Shown piece after piece: positions 18,244 through 28,745 of a stretch of 64,000 bases of DNA. Origin of the DNA: Rhizorhabdus phycosphaerae. Its GTDB lineage: Bacteria; Pseudomonadota; Alphaproteobacteria; Sphingomonadales; Sphingomonadaceae. The translations under genes and the position numbers were made by a program. The notes beneath the pieces are model-generated. The model had not been told where the DNA came from and searched no databases. It worked only from the letters and a program-made list of their open reading frames with translations. Location of the stretch: the NCBI RefSeq assembly GCF_011044255.1, contig NZ_CP049107.1, positions 1,612,001-1,676,000 on the forward strand. The letters run 5' to 3'. Within the stretch, counting starts at the first letter, position 1. Every line of letters starts with the position of its first letter.

Positions 18244-18983
18244 ATCGCCTCCAATGCGCGGATGATCGCCTCGCCATAGGCCTCGTTGCCATGGGTCGCG
18301 TCGCCCGCCAGTTCGGGCCGCAGAAAGCCTTGTCCGTCCTGCGTCTCGGCAGGAACACGTAGATAGCGAAAGCCGAGATCGGCGCAGTAGCCCGCGACGA
18401 TGCGCGAATGGAGCCGCCACATCTTGTAGCGCAATGCGGCCGGCGCGACGCCTTGCGCGGCGATGCCGCGTTCGCGGAAATAGCCGTCGGCGAGTGCGGC
18501 GATCCGCGCGTCATCGGCCAGCGGCGGCGGCGATTCGACCTGGATCACCCCCGGCCCCATTATCCGCGCGATCTCGCGAAGCCGCGCCCGATCCCGGTCG
18601 AGCGCGCTTTCGAGCGCGGTCCGCATCATCGCTTCGGTGATCGGCTCGGCGGCGAGATCAAGCGGCGGACCAACCTCCGTCGAAAGCAGGAAATCGAACG
18701 GCCGGGGGTGGCGGATCAGGGCGAAGCCATTGTGGACATTGCCCCCGCTGACCGACGCCCGGATGGGATCGTGGCGCGCGATCTGGTCGCGGATCGCCTC
18801 CTCCAGTGTCGGCGAGAAGCGTGTCTCGTCACCCTCGCCGACCAGCTCGGGCGCATATCGCTCTTCCATCGTGTGAATGACCCGCGTTCGGAGACGGTCG
18901 GGATCCGCTTCACGGCGCGTCTTTGCGGCCGCGCGGATCGCGGCGACGTGGCTCTGGCCGATGACGAGGATTGGCCGGCTCAT
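18240..18983 (-). CDS. SGNH-hydrolase-like protein of unknown specificity
   Basis: I do not recognise a named family for this 247-residue protein, but several SGNH landmarks are visible. ILVIGQSHVAAI near the N-terminus places a serine like block I. SGGNVHNGF near residue 80 resembles the glycine/asparagine blocks. DATHGNEAYGEAII near the C-terminus matches the D-x-x-H block V. No signal peptide is seen, so it probably acts in the cytoplasm. It overlaps both neighbours by four bases, the amide ligase upstream and the GSCFA gene downstream. An acyl transfer or de-esterification step on a glycan precursor is an inference only. Confidence 0.65.
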   Translation of the reverse strand: MSRPILVIGQSHVAAIRAAAKTRREADPDRLRTRVIHTMEERYAPELVGEGDETRFSPTLEEAIRDQIARHDPIRASVSGGNVHNGFALIRHPRPFDFLLSTEVGPPLDLAAEPITEAMMRTALESALDRDRARLREIARIMGPGVIQVESPPPLADDARIAALADGYFRERGIAAQGVAPAALRYKMWRLHSRIVAGYCADLGFRYLRVPAETQDGQGFLRPELAGDATHGNEAYGEAIIRALEAM

Positions 18984-21145
18984 GGACGCACCACCCGGCG
19001 GGCGATCTCGTAATCGCCTTCGAACGGAGTCAGCATAACCTCCACCTGCCCGCAGTCATCGACCAGCGGACGTAGCAGATCGCGCGCCACGGCGATCGAA
19101 AAGCCATGACGGCCATCGCCCATCCCATGGGGGATGAGGTCGGGACGGTCGTTCGACGCCGCCGCCACCGCCAGCACCTGACCGCCCACCCGGATTTCGA
19201 TGGCGGGCTGCGCCCCAGGCCAGGCGGCGCAAAAGGCCCATCCATCGAAGCGGAGCAGGTCTTCCTCCTCGACCACGGCATCCAGATAGCCGTCGACCTT
19301 GGGCAGTTCGGCAAGCTCGCTCAGGGCAATCGCCTGTTCCTCGCAGCCGCGCTCCTCGCCGAGGCGCATCGGCACCGCCAGTCCCGCCTCGTGCAGGAAG
19401 GCAATGACGATGCCGAGCAGGCTGATCGCGTCGAACATGTCGAACCGCCGCGTCCTCAGCCGATCGAGCAGCACCGCGCGATCGACCGATGTCCAGAGCG
19501 TCAGATCTGGCGCACCATCGATCAGCGCAGCCAAGGCGGCCCGGATCGAGGCATTGTGGTTGAGCGAGAACTGCCAGTTGCCGAAAACCGGCGGAGCGCC
19601 GGGCGCGGGAAGGATGGGCGCCGGGCGCGGCACGTCCTCCCCCAGCGCCGCATGCCAGCTCTGGAGCGCGAAGGGCAGCGGGAGGAGCTCGGGCGCCGCC
19701 CGCTCGATTATCTGGTAATGGAGCAGTTCGCGGGCGCGTTCTTCGGGCAGGAGGCGAAAGGCGAGGCCGAGCAAGGCAGGCGCCCCGAGCGGGACGACCG
19801 GCTGCCGCTCGAAGGACTTGATCGCGCGGATCGCGCCGAGCCAGTTGGGCAGGCGGTTGCGATAATAGAAGAGATCGGGAAGGTCCGCCTCCAGCGCGCC
19901 GGCAGCGCGAGCCTCGGCCATCTGCTTGCGCAATTCCGACTCCAGCGCCGCCCGTGCATCGGGAAGAAGCACGCCCATGGGATCGAAGGGCGCCTGTAGC
20001 CGCACCATCGAAACCGGATCGAGCGGGCCTTCGGGAAGAGCCTTCTTCGAATAGGCCTTCAACACCTCGCCCATATGACCGCTCACCAGCGTCTCGCGGC
20101 CGGTCGACTGGCCCAGAATGAGATCCCAGCCGCCGACCATGGCATCGGTCTGCCACGCCTGCGCCGCCAGCTTCCCGAAGAAGCGCTCGCTCGTCCAGAA
20201 GGCGGGCTCATCGCTGCCATGGGGGGGCTCCCTGCGATGAGGCAGACCCAGAGCCTCGGCGATCAGACGGCTGGTGATGACGTCGGGATGCCCCTCATAG
20301 CCGCGCGTGAACAATCGGAGCCGGTCCCGAAGGCCCATGGACAGGCACAGCGCGAGAATAACCCGGCTGTCCTTGCCCCCCGTGATCGGAAGGTCCACCG
20401 GCCCCTCCCCCGGGATGCCGAGCCCGATCGCGGCACAGGCCTGGGCGATGCCGCGTTCGAGATCGTCGACATGCGCGGCCGACCATCCCCGCAGCGATCC
20501 CAGGCCGAGGGCTCGCAGCGGATCGCCCTGCTCGCGCGCACCTGCGGCATCGATGATCAGGCGGCTGCCCTGTCCGATCTGGCTCACCGACGCGAAGGCG
20601 GTTGCGGTGCCCACGCGATAGCCGATCGCCGCCAGCCAGGCTTGCGCCGCCGGATCGGGCGCCTCGTCGCCCAGGCAAGCCGCAACGAGAGAAGCACGGT
20701 TGGACAGCACCGGCTGTCCTGCCGCCCCCCGGAACAGCTGGTGCAGCCCTGCCTGGTCGGAAAAGGCGGTCAGGCTGCCGTCGCGGTAGAGCCTGGCGAT
20801 CGCATATTCGCCGCCGACATCGGCCGGCAGTCGGTCGCCCGGCCGCGCCAGCAGCGAAGCGACCGCAGCGGCGTCGAGCAACTCCGCCCCGTCGTCGCGC
20901 ATTCGCCAGACCAGCCCGTGGATGACGCAGACACCCGCCTCGTCGTCCTGCCACAGCTGCGCTTCGGGCTGGTAGAAATGGGTCTCGGTCGCCCAGCATC
21001 GCAGCTGCCAGCGTCCCGACGGAGTTGCGAAAGCCGCGGCAAGGCGATGGTCGCCGAGAATATGCGCTCGCGCATCGGGATCGGCGCAAGACGCCATCGG
21101 GTCCGGCCCCGACAGGGGCTCTCGCCAAAGAAGAAAGAGGGCCAT
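18980..21145 (-). CDS. Asparagine-synthase-like amide ligase with inactive glutaminase domain
   Basis: This 721-residue protein has an N-terminal Ntn-like domain (residues ~1-200) and a C-terminal ATP-pyrophosphatase domain. The PP-loop is at about residues 255-261 (TGGKDSR), followed by GYEGHPD and long helices typical of asparagine synthase. In AsnB the glutaminase nucleophile is Cys2; here residue 2 is Ala (MALFLLW), so glutamine hydrolysis is unlikely and ammonia or an amine substrate may be used directly, as in beta-lactam synthetase or lasso cyclases. A further ~100 residues at the C-terminus are unassigned. It heads the three-gene overlapping unit with the SGNH-like and GSCFA genes. 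Confidence 0.8.
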   Translation of the reverse strand: MALFLLWREPLSGPDPMASCADPDARAHILGDHRLAAAFATPSGRWQLRCWATETHFYQPEAQLWQDDEAGVCVIHGLVWRMRDDGAELLDAAAVASLLARPGDRLPADVGGEYAIARLYRDGSLTAFSDQAGLHQLFRGAAGQPVLSNRASLVAACLGDEAPDPAAQAWLAAIGYRVGTATAFASVSQIGQGSRLIIDAAGAREQGDPLRALGLGSLRGWSAAHVDDLERGIAQACAAIGLGIPGEGPVDLPITGGKDSRVILALCLSMGLRDRLRLFTRGYEGHPDVITSRLIAEALGLPHRREPPHGSDEPAFWTSERFFGKLAAQAWQTDAMVGGWDLILGQSTGRETLVSGHMGEVLKAYSKKALPEGPLDPVSMVRLQAPFDPMGVLLPDARAALESELRKQMAEARAAGALEADLPDLFYYRNRLPNWLGAIRAIKSFERQPVVPLGAPALLGLAFRLLPEERARELLHYQIIERAAPELLPLPFALQSWHAALGEDVPRPAPILPAPGAPPVFGNWQFSLNHNASIRAALAALIDGAPDLTLWTSVDRAVLLDRLRTRRFDMFDAISLLGIVIAFLHEAGLAVPMRLGEERGCEEQAIALSELAELPKVDGYLDAVVEEEDLLRFDGWAFCAAWPGAQPAIEIRVGGQVLAVAAASNDRPDLIPHGMGDGRHGFSIAVARDLLRPLVDDCGQVEVMLTPFEGDYEIARRVVRP

Positions 21146-21482
21146 CGCCCGTGCCTAGCCCTCTTTCCGGGGCGAGGGGAAGACCGCAGCGCGATCAACC
21201 CGCATAAGCATTATCGAACCTGCCTGAAAATGAATAACCCGGCCTTTTGGGCCGGGTTATTCTCTGGAGGATTCTGACTAATGACCTGTCTGGTTTAGCC
21301 CATCGCCCCGACAAAGCAAGCTCAAACCGCGCTCTGCGGCAAACTTTCGTCTACTCCCACACTTCCACATAAGACTATGAGATACAAACAAAAGCATAAC
21401 GAATATGGATGAAAATGAACACATCCTGGCCCGCCATGGCGTTATCCGTGGCCGCGACTCGGCAGATCGGTGCCTAACGACT
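21146..21482. other. AT-richer intergenic region with a stem-loop
   Basis: I see no gene in these 337 bases, which lie between two minus-strand units. The stretch 21330-21430 is noticeably AT-richer than the flanks and may hold the promoter of the amide-ligase operon. A stem-loop lies at 21233-21262. Confidence 0.4.
21233..21262 (-). terminator. Stem-loop, possible terminator of the crotonase operon
   Basis: AATAACCCCGGCC (21233-21245) is almost perfectly complementary to GGCCGGGTTATT (21251-21262), with one bulged C and a TTTTG loop. Read on the minus strand it is followed by a T-rich stretch (TTATTCATTTTC), so it could terminate the unit that ends at 21483. It is 220 bases from that stop, so an RNA-stability or attenuation role is also possible. 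Confidence 0.5.
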
Positions 21483-22253
21483 TCAGGGCTTGGCGGAGAA
21501 TGACCGTAGCCGGTCCTGGAAATAGTCCGTCCTTCCCAGAAGGCCCTGCTCCTCGGCCTCCCGGTCCAGCTGTGCATCGAGATCGGACGAGGGCCGACGG
21601 ACCAGCCTGCGCGTCGCCAGCTGCGCATCGAGCGATCCGCCTGCCAACGCTTCGGCCATCGCGGCGACATCGCCATCGAAACGCTCGTCATCGAATATCC
21701 GCGCGACCAGTCCCCATGCGGCCGCCTGCTCGGCGGTGAGCGCGGCAGATGTAAGCATCAGGGCAAGAGCGCGTCCCTCGCCGATCTGTCGGGCGAGCCG
21801 CCAGCTGACCCCGGCATCCGGGGCGAGCCCGATCTTGCCGAAGGCCAAAGCCAGCGTCGCTGACCGTGCCATGACCGCGATGTCGCAGGCGAGTGCCAAG
21901 CCGATCCCCGCACCGGCCGCGACGCCGTTGATGGCACTCATCGTCACGCAGGGCAGATCGCCCAGAGCGCGAATGACCGGATTATAGGTATCGGCGAGCG
22001 ACGCACGAAGGTCGATGTCCTCCCCCCGCTCGACCTGGCCCAGCCGCTCGCCGAGGTCCTGGCCCGCGCAAAAGCCGCGCTCCGCGCCAGTGAGTACGAG
22101 GACATGCGGCGGATCGGCGCGGACAGCTTCGAGCGCCTGCAGCAGCTCTCGCCGCATCTCGGTCGTCAGCGCATTCAGCCGGTGGGGGCGATTCAGGCGC
22201 AGCCAGGCAACCGCGCCGCTCCGTTCGAGCGTGACCATCTCTACCCCGCTCAT
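21483..22253 (-). CDS. Enoyl-CoA hydratase/isomerase (crotonase family, PaaG-like)
   Basis: This 256-residue protein has the crotonase oxyanion-hole segments: ERGFCAGQDLGERL near residue 65 and the INGVAAGAGIGLALACD helix near residue 105. The FCAGQDL pattern is common in PaaG-like ring-epoxide or enoyl isomerases, but the assignment stays at family level. The open frame extends upstream; ATG 22253 was chosen because it gives the usual crotonase length and N-terminus. It is the last gene of the minus-strand unit with the FadB-like fusion and acyl-CoA dehydrogenase, 49 bases after the former. Confidence 0.85.
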   Translation of the reverse strand: MSGVEMVTLERSGAVAWLRLNRPHRLNALTTEMRRELLQALEAVRADPPHVLVLTGAERGFCAGQDLGERLGQVERGEDIDLRASLADTYNPVIRALGDLPCVTMSAINGVAAGAGIGLALACDIAVMARSATLALAFGKIGLAPDAGVSWRLARQIGEGRALALMLTSAALTAEQAAAWGLVARIFDDERFDGDVAAMAEALAGGSLDAQLATRRLVRRPSSDLDAQLDREAEEQGLLGRTDYFQDRLRSFSAKP

Positions 22254-22302
22254 CGCCCGCGCACGCCGTCGCTGCAGGAGTCCCACATTGAAGAACAGCC
22301 CA

Positions 22303-24336
22303 TCAGCATAGCGGGGCACCCGAGGCCGCGGCCTCGACCAGGCGGTTCGACAGACGGAAATCGGGGCCGAGCGACGCCGCATGGTGCCGCAGCCCTTCGA
22401 CGACCCGCGCGAGACCAAGGCTGTCGGCCCAGAACATCGGCCCGCCCCGCCAGGCCGGCCAGCCATAGCCGTTCACCCACACCACATCCACATCGGACGC
22501 CCGCTGCGCTATGCCCTCCTCCAGGATCAGCGCGGCTTCGTTGATCATCGGATAAAGCAGGCGTTCCAGGATCTCGTCGGCCCCAATGGCGCGCTGGCCG
22601 ATGCCATTATCCTCGGCGAAACGCCGGATGATCTGCTCCGCCTCGGGCGAAGGGTTGCGGTTGCGATCGGCGTCATAGTCATAGAAGCCACGCCGGTTCT
22701 TCTGGCCGCGCAGCCCGGCCTCGCACAATCGCTCGCGGATCGTACGCCCGGCGCTCGTGCGCGGATCCCAGCCGATGTCGAGCCCGGCAAGATCGGTCAT
22801 CTGAAACGGCCCCATGGGCAGGCCGAAATCGGTCAGAGCCCGGTCGACCTCGATCACCTTGGCACCTTCCTCGATCAGCTTCATCGCCTGGCGCTGACGG
22901 GCGGCAAGCATCCGGTTGCCGATGAAGCCGTAGCATACGCCCGAGACGACTCCGATCTTGCCGATCCGGCGTGCCAGCTGCATCGCCGTCGCCAGAACGC
23001 GCTCCGACGTCCGCGCGCCGCGCACGACTTCGAGCAGCTTCATGATGTTGGCCGGTGAGAAGAAATGTAGCCCGACGACCGAGTCCGGGCGGCCCGTCGC
23101 GCCGGCGATCTCGTCCAGGTCGAGATAGCTGGTGTTCGACGCCAGAATCGCGCCGGGTTTGACGATGCCGTCGAGCGTCGCAAACAGCGTCTTCTTCACA
23201 TCCATCAGTTCGAACACGGCCTCGATCACCAGATCGCAATCGGCCACCGCCTCATAGGACAGGCTGGGCGAGAGGCGCGCCATCATGGCGTCAACCCGGT
23301 CTGCCGCCAGTCCCTTGCGCCGCGCAGTCTTCGCAAGATTGTCCCGCAGAAGCGCGACGCCCGCATCAAGCCTCTGCTGATCCTGCTCGACTATCACTAC
23401 GTCGAAGCCGGCGACGAGGAAGTTGATGGCGATCCCGCCGCCCATGGTGCCGGCGCCGATCACGCCGACCTTCTGCACCGGTAGCGGTTCGACGGCGGCA
23501 TCGAGCCCGTCGATCTTCGCGGCCGCGCGCTCGGCGAAGAAATAGTGCCGCAGCGCCTTCGACTGGTCGCCATCGCGCAGGCGCACGAAGCCTTCCCGTT
23601 CGATCGCGACGCCCTCGTCGAAGGGCAGCGCCATGGCCGCTTCGAGGCAGCGGCGGATGGCGACCGGTGCGTCCAGCCCGCGCAGCTTCGACCGGTTGCG
23701 CTCGAAATAGTCGCCGATGGCCTCCGCTTCGCCCGCAACCGCCCGGTCGCGAGTCCGCACGAAAGGCTTGCCCGCACGCTCGCGCGCGAAGGCGACGGCA
23801 CCGGGCAGAGGATCGGCCTCTTCGACGATGCGATCGACCAGCCCGATGCGCGCCGCCGTCGTGGCATCGACCGGATCGCCGGACACCGCCATCCGGCAGG
23901 CCTCTTCAATGCCGACCAGCCGGGGCAGGCGCTGCGTGCCCGTCGCACCTGGCAGCAGGCCAAGCTTGACCTCCGGCAGGCCCAGTTTCGCGGTAGTGGT
24001 AGCGATGCGATAGTGGCAGGCCATCGCGACTTCCAGCCCGCCGCCAAGCGCCGTGCCGTGGATCGCCGCGACGACCGGCTTGTCCAACGCCTCGATCGCC
24101 GCGATCAGCGCCACCAGCGAAGGCTCACGCTGCGGCTGGCCGAATTCGCGAATGTCGGCGCCGGCGAAGAACGTACGGCCGGCGCAACCGATCACGATCG
24201 CTTCGACCGCCGGGTCACCGGAGGCCCGGGTGATCGCATCGTGCAGCGCCGCGCGCAGATCCGCACCGAGTGCGTTGACCGGCGGATTGTCCGCCAGCAC
24301 GGCGAGGATGCCGCCGTCGATAGTCGTCGAAATCAT
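22303..24336 (-). CDS. Bifunctional enoyl-CoA hydratase / 3-hydroxyacyl-CoA dehydrogenase (FadB/FadJ-like)
   Basis: This 677-residue protein fuses an N-terminal crotonase domain (residues ~1-190; FFAGADIREFG, HGTALGGGLEVAMACHYRIA) to an NAD-binding 3-hydroxyacyl-CoA dehydrogenase (VGVIGAGTMGGGIAINF near residue 292). Two C-terminal helical domains follow (GFIGNRMLAA; WVNGYGWPAWRGGP). It is shorter than E. coli FadB (about 729) but has the same order. It performs the hydration and NAD-linked oxidation steps of beta-oxidation on an acyl-CoA. It lies 29 bases downstream of the acyl-CoA dehydrogenase, and together with the thiolase across the divergent promoter completes a beta-oxidation spiral. 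Confidence 0.92.
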   Translation of the reverse strand: MISTTIDGGILAVLADNPPVNALGADLRAALHDAITRASGDPAVEAIVIGCAGRTFFAGADIREFGQPQREPSLVALIAAIEALDKPVVAAIHGTALGGGLEVAMACHYRIATTTAKLGLPEVKLGLLPGATGTQRLPRLVGIEEACRMAVSGDPVDATTAARIGLVDRIVEEADPLPGAVAFARERAGKPFVRTRDRAVAGEAEAIGDYFERNRSKLRGLDAPVAIRRCLEAAMALPFDEGVAIEREGFVRLRDGDQSKALRHYFFAERAAAKIDGLDAAVEPLPVQKVGVIGAGTMGGGIAINFLVAGFDVVIVEQDQQRLDAGVALLRDNLAKTARRKGLAADRVDAMMARLSPSLSYEAVADCDLVIEAVFELMDVKKTLFATLDGIVKPGAILASNTSYLDLDEIAGATGRPDSVVGLHFFSPANIMKLLEVVRGARTSERVLATAMQLARRIGKIGVVSGVCYGFIGNRMLAARQRQAMKLIEEGAKVIEVDRALTDFGLPMGPFQMTDLAGLDIGWDPRTSAGRTIRERLCEAGLRGQKNRRGFYDYDADRNRNPSPEAEQIIRRFAEDNGIGQRAIGADEILERLLYPMINEAALILEEGIAQRASDVDVVWVNGYGWPAWRGGPMFWADSLGLARVVEGLRHHAASLGPDFRLSNRLVEAAASGAPLC

Positions 24337-24365
24337 GGATCGGGTCTCGCTGTCTTTGAAAACCG

Positions 24366-25514
24366 TCAGGCGAACTGGCGCAGGACTTCGCGGGCGATGA
24401 TCAGCTGCTGGATCTGCGTCGTGCCCTCGAAGATGCGGAACAGCCGCGCGTCGCGATAGAAGCGCTCGACCGGATATTCGGCCATATAGCCTGCCCCGCC
24501 ATGGATCTGGACCGCGCGGTCGGCGACCTTGCCGAGCATCTCAGACGCGAACATCTTGGCGCAGGCGGCCTCCATCGTGACCCGCTCGCCCCGGTCGCGC
24601 TGGCGCGCGGTCTCAAGCACCAGCGCCCGTCCCGCCAGCATGTCGGCTTGGCTGTCGGCGATCATTGCCTGAACGAGCTGGAAAGTGCCGATCGTGGCCC
24701 CAAACTGCTTGCGCGTGGTCGCGAAACCGGCCGCCTCGGCGATCAGGCGCTCGGCCATGCCGACGCACAAGGCAGCGATGTGCAGGCGCCCCTTGTCGAG
24801 CACCTTCATCGCGGTACGAAAGCCATTGCCCTCGACGCCGCCGAGCAGCGTCGACGCCGGCACGCGGCAATCGTCGAGGATGACGTCGCTGGTGAGCGCA
24901 CCCGCCTGGCCCATCTTCTTGTCGGGCTTGCCGATCACCAGCCCCGGCGTTCCCGCCTCGATGAGGAAGCAGGAGATGGCGTCGGCACCGGCGCCCTCTC
25001 CGGTCCGCGCCATCACCGAGAAGAGGCCCGCGATCGGCGCGTTGGTGATGTAGCGCTTCGTGCCGTTCAGCACATAATGATCGCCGTCGCGCCTCGCCTG
25101 GGTGCGAAGGGACATGGCGTCGGACCCGGCATCGGGCTCGGTCAGGGCGAAGCTGCCGATGATCTCGCCCGAGGCGAGGCGCGGCAGATAATGGCGGCGC
25201 TGCTCGTCGCTGCCCGCGATCACGATCGACTGTGACCCGATTCCGATATTGGTCCCCGCCATCGAGCGAAAGGCCGGCGAAGCGCGGCCGAGCTCGAACA
25301 CCACGCGGACCTCCTCCTCCATGGTCAGGCCCAGGCCGCCATAATCCTCGGCGATCGACAGGCCGAACAGGCCGAGCTCGCGCATGGCGGTGACAATGGC
25401 GTCTGGAATATGGTTCTGCTCGGCGACCTCGGCCTCGGCGGGGATGAGGCTTTCGTCGACGAAGCGGCGAACCGCGCCGAGCAGGAGATCGAAGGTTTCG
25501 CTGTCGAGGGGCAT
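24366..25514 (-). CDS. Acyl-CoA dehydrogenase
   Basis: This FAD-dependent dehydrogenase of 382 residues has the flavin-binding FALTEPDAGSDAMSLRTQA segment and the signature RLFRIFEGTTQIQQLII, whose Glu is the catalytic base in this family. It should form a trans-2,3 double bond in an acyl-CoA and pass electrons to ETF. ATG 25514 is preferred, with GGATGAG a few bases upstream; a GTG at 25523 is also possible. It is the first gene of the minus unit and shares a divergent promoter region carrying two TATC-N8-GATA sites. Confidence 0.92.
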   Translation of the reverse strand: MPLDSETFDLLLGAVRRFVDESLIPAEAEVAEQNHIPDAIVTAMRELGLFGLSIAEDYGGLGLTMEEEVRVVFELGRASPAFRSMAGTNIGIGSQSIVIAGSDEQRRHYLPRLASGEIIGSFALTEPDAGSDAMSLRTQARRDGDHYVLNGTKRYITNAPIAGLFSVMARTGEGAGADAISCFLIEAGTPGLVIGKPDKKMGQAGALTSDVILDDCRVPASTLLGGVEGNGFRTAMKVLDKGRLHIAALCVGMAERLIAEAAGFATTRKQFGATIGTFQLVQAMIADSQADMLAGRALVLETARQRDRGERVTMEAACAKMFASEMLGKVADRAVQIHGGAGYMAEYPVERFYRDARLFRIFEGTTQIQQLIIAREVLRQFA

Positions 25515-25639
25515 CGGGTTCACTCATCCGTACGGGCGGGGCGAACCGAAGCCGGTCGAAACCAGCTCCGGACGCGAAGACGAGCGAACCCTATTGCGGG
25601 AAAGGCGCGACGCAATTTTGGGGCTCTTCCGCCTCCCGC

Positions 25640-25655
25640 TATCGCGTATGCGATA
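25640..25655. promoter_or_regulatory. Palindromic operator-like site A (TATCGCGTATGCGATA)
   Basis: This is a 16-bp inverted repeat with perfect 6-bp arms, TATCGC-GTAT-GCGATA, in the divergent gap between the acyl-CoA dehydrogenase and the acyl-CoA ligase. It is the best-formed member of a set of similar sites found in most promoter gaps of this cluster. Binding by one or both encoded IclR proteins is inferred. Confidence 0.55.
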
Positions 25656-25680
25656 CCACCCCCTGCACCGCTCCCCATGT

Positions 25681-25696
25681 CATCACGTCCGCGATA
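25681..25696. promoter_or_regulatory. Operator-like site B (CATCACGTCCGCGATA)
   Basis: Read on the opposite strand this is TATCGCGGACGTGATG, one base different from site C. It lies 25 bases from site A in the same divergent promoter, a two-site arrangement. Confidence 0.5.
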
Positions 25697-25785
25697 GTCG
25701 CGGCGGCGGACGCGATCCGTTCGAATTGCAGCTTCGCCCGTGGAAGGGTGCCGCGCAGTTCTGGAGAGAGGATCGACGAGCGCAC

Positions 25786-27462
25786 ATGTCTTTGCCCGGG
25801 TTCGGAGCGCCTGCCGGCGCCGCCACCTTGACCGGCCTGATGCAGGCCCGCCCGCTGACGATCGGATCGGTGATCGACCATGCCGCGCAGCATCATGGCC
25901 GCCGTGAAATCGTCGCGCGCCGTCATGACGGCCGCTTCGAACGTGCCGACTGGGCGACGCTGCGCGACCGCGCCGCGCGGATCGCCTCGGCCCTCGCGGG
26001 CTTGGGCATCGTTCAGGGAGATCGGATCGCCACGCTCGCCTGGAACCGGATGCCGCACCTGGAACTCTATTTCGGGGTGACGTCGGCGGGCCATGTGCTC
26101 CACACGGTCAACCCGCGCCTCCACGCCGATCATCTCGTCTATATTCTCAACGATGGCGGGGCCCGGTTGCTCTGCGTCGACCCGGACCTGCTTCCCCTCG
26201 TCGAGCCGATCATCGGCCGGCTGACCTTGATCGAACATATCATCGTGCTGTGCGCCCGGCCCGAGATGCCCGAAAGCAGCCTTCCAAATTTGCTTCCCCT
26301 CGACGAACTGGTGGGGGGCGCCGAGCCCCTGGCCGAATGGCCGAAGGTGGACGAGAACGCTGCCTCGACCCTCTGCTACACCTCGGGCACGACCGGCGAC
26401 CCCAAGGGTGTGCTCTACAGCCACCGCTCGACGGTCCTGCACTGCATGTCCGCCTGCACCGCCGATTCCATGGCCTTGTCCGCCCGCGACTGCATCGCCC
26501 TCGTCACCCCGCTCTTCCATGTGAACGCCTGGGGCGTCCCCTTCGCCGCCGCCATGTGCGGGGCGAAGCTGGCCCTGCCCGGCTCCGCGCTCGATCCGGC
26601 ATCGCTGTTCGCACTGATGGCCGAGGAGAAAGCGACCTTTGCACTTGGCGTTCCGACCGTGTGGATGAGCTTCGTCGACCATGTCGAGCGGCTGGACGCC
26701 GAGGTGCGATCCGCCCTCGCGCTCGACCGGGTCTTCATCGGCGGCGCGGCACCGCCCCCGGCGCTGATCGAGCGTTTCCGCACGCTGCTGGGGATCGACG
26801 TCGTTCAGGCCTGGGGCATGACCGAAACCAGCCCGGTCGTCACCGTCTGCCGCCCGCTCGCCCATCAACGGCAGCTGGAAGGCACCGACCTGACCGCGCT
26901 GCAGGCGCTGCAGGGCCGCACCATGTATGGCGTCGACATCCGGATCGTCTCGGAGCAGGGCGTGCCCCTGCCGCATGACGGTGTCGCAACGGGGCTGCTG
27001 CAGGTTCGCGGGCAATGGGTGATCGACCGCTATTTCGGACGCGACGCATCGGCGACCGACGGCGATGGCTGGTTCGACACCGGCGACATAGCGCAGATCA
27101 CCCCCGACGGCTTCCTGCGGATCACCGACCGGTCGAAGGACGTGATCAAGTCGGGCGGCGAGTGGATTTCCTCGATCGACCTGGAGAATGCCGCCCAGTC
27201 CTATCCGGGCGTCGCAGAGGCCGCCGTGATCGGCGCAACCCATCCGCGCTGGCAGGAACGCCCGCTGATGCTCGTGACGATGCGGCCAGGCGCCGACTTC
27301 GACAAGGAGGCGATCCTTCGCCATCTGGAGGCGCGGGTCGCGCGCTGGTGGCTGCCGGACGACATCCTTGTGGTCGATGAACTGCCGCACAGCGCGACCG
27401 GCAAGCTGCTCAAATATGTGCTGCGCGAACGCCATGGAGACCATCTGCTCCCGTCGGCGTGA
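25786..27462 (+). CDS. Acyl-CoA ligase (AMP-forming, fatty-acyl-CoA synthetase type)
   Basis: The 558-residue adenylate-forming enzyme shows motif P-loop [18 protein letters not shown], the [10 protein letters not shown] motif, [11 protein letters not shown] and the C-terminal hinge [19 protein letters not shown], plus a terminal catalytic Lys in [11 protein letters not shown]. It activates a carboxylic acid to its CoA thioester at the expense of ATP. The frame is open well upstream, but ATG 25786 gives the typical start and has GGAGAGAGGA upstream. It leads a plus-strand unit with a thiolase and an Old Yellow Enzyme. The substrate is not readable from sequence; medium to long chains or cyclic acids are plausible. 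Confidence 0.9.
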   Translation: MSLPGFGAPAGAATLTGLMQARPLTIGSVIDHAAQHHGRREIVARRHDGRFERADWATLRDRAARIASALAGLGIVQGDRIATLAWNRMPHLELYFGVTSAGHVLHTVNPRLHADHLVYILNDGGARLLCVDPDLLPLVEPIIGRLTLIEHIIVLCARPEMPESSLPNLLPLDELVGGAEPLAEWPKVDENAASTLCYTSGTTGDPKGVLYSHRSTVLHCMSACTADSMALSARDCIALVTPLFHVNAWGVPFAAAMCGAKLALPGSALDPASLFALMAEEKATFALGVPTVWMSFVDHVERLDAEVRSALALDRVFIGGAAPPPALIERFRTLLGIDVVQAWGMTETSPVVTVCRPLAHQRQLEGTDLTALQALQGRTMYGVDIRIVSEQGVPLPHDGVATGLLQVRGQWVIDRYFGRDASATDGDGWFDTGDIAQITPDGFLRITDRSKDVIKSGGEWISSIDLENAAQSYPGVAEAAVIGATHPRWQERPLMLVTMRPGADFDKEAILRHLEARVARWWLPDDILVVDELPHSATGKLLKYVLRERHGDHLLPSA

Positions 27463-27504
27463 CACAACCGCGCTCCTGAACATCCTCTCTTCCCGGACAT
27501 CTGC

Positions 27505-28710
<1,206 letters not shown>

Positions 28711-28745
28711 CGATCCGCCCACCATCCTGCATAGCGGAGCCGATC

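Noticed and set aside
17161-18420. Longer form of the GSCFA protein starting upstream at 18420
   Set aside because: The extra 59 residues lie inside the SGNH-like gene in another frame and look like antisense-type composition; the GTG at 18243 has the same four-base overlap as the neighbouring gene pair.
18980-21145. Lasso-peptide or other RiPP cyclase assignment for the asparagine-synthase-like protein
   Set aside because: No small precursor gene, leader-binding protein or transglutaminase-like protease is present nearby; the surroundings are glycan genes.
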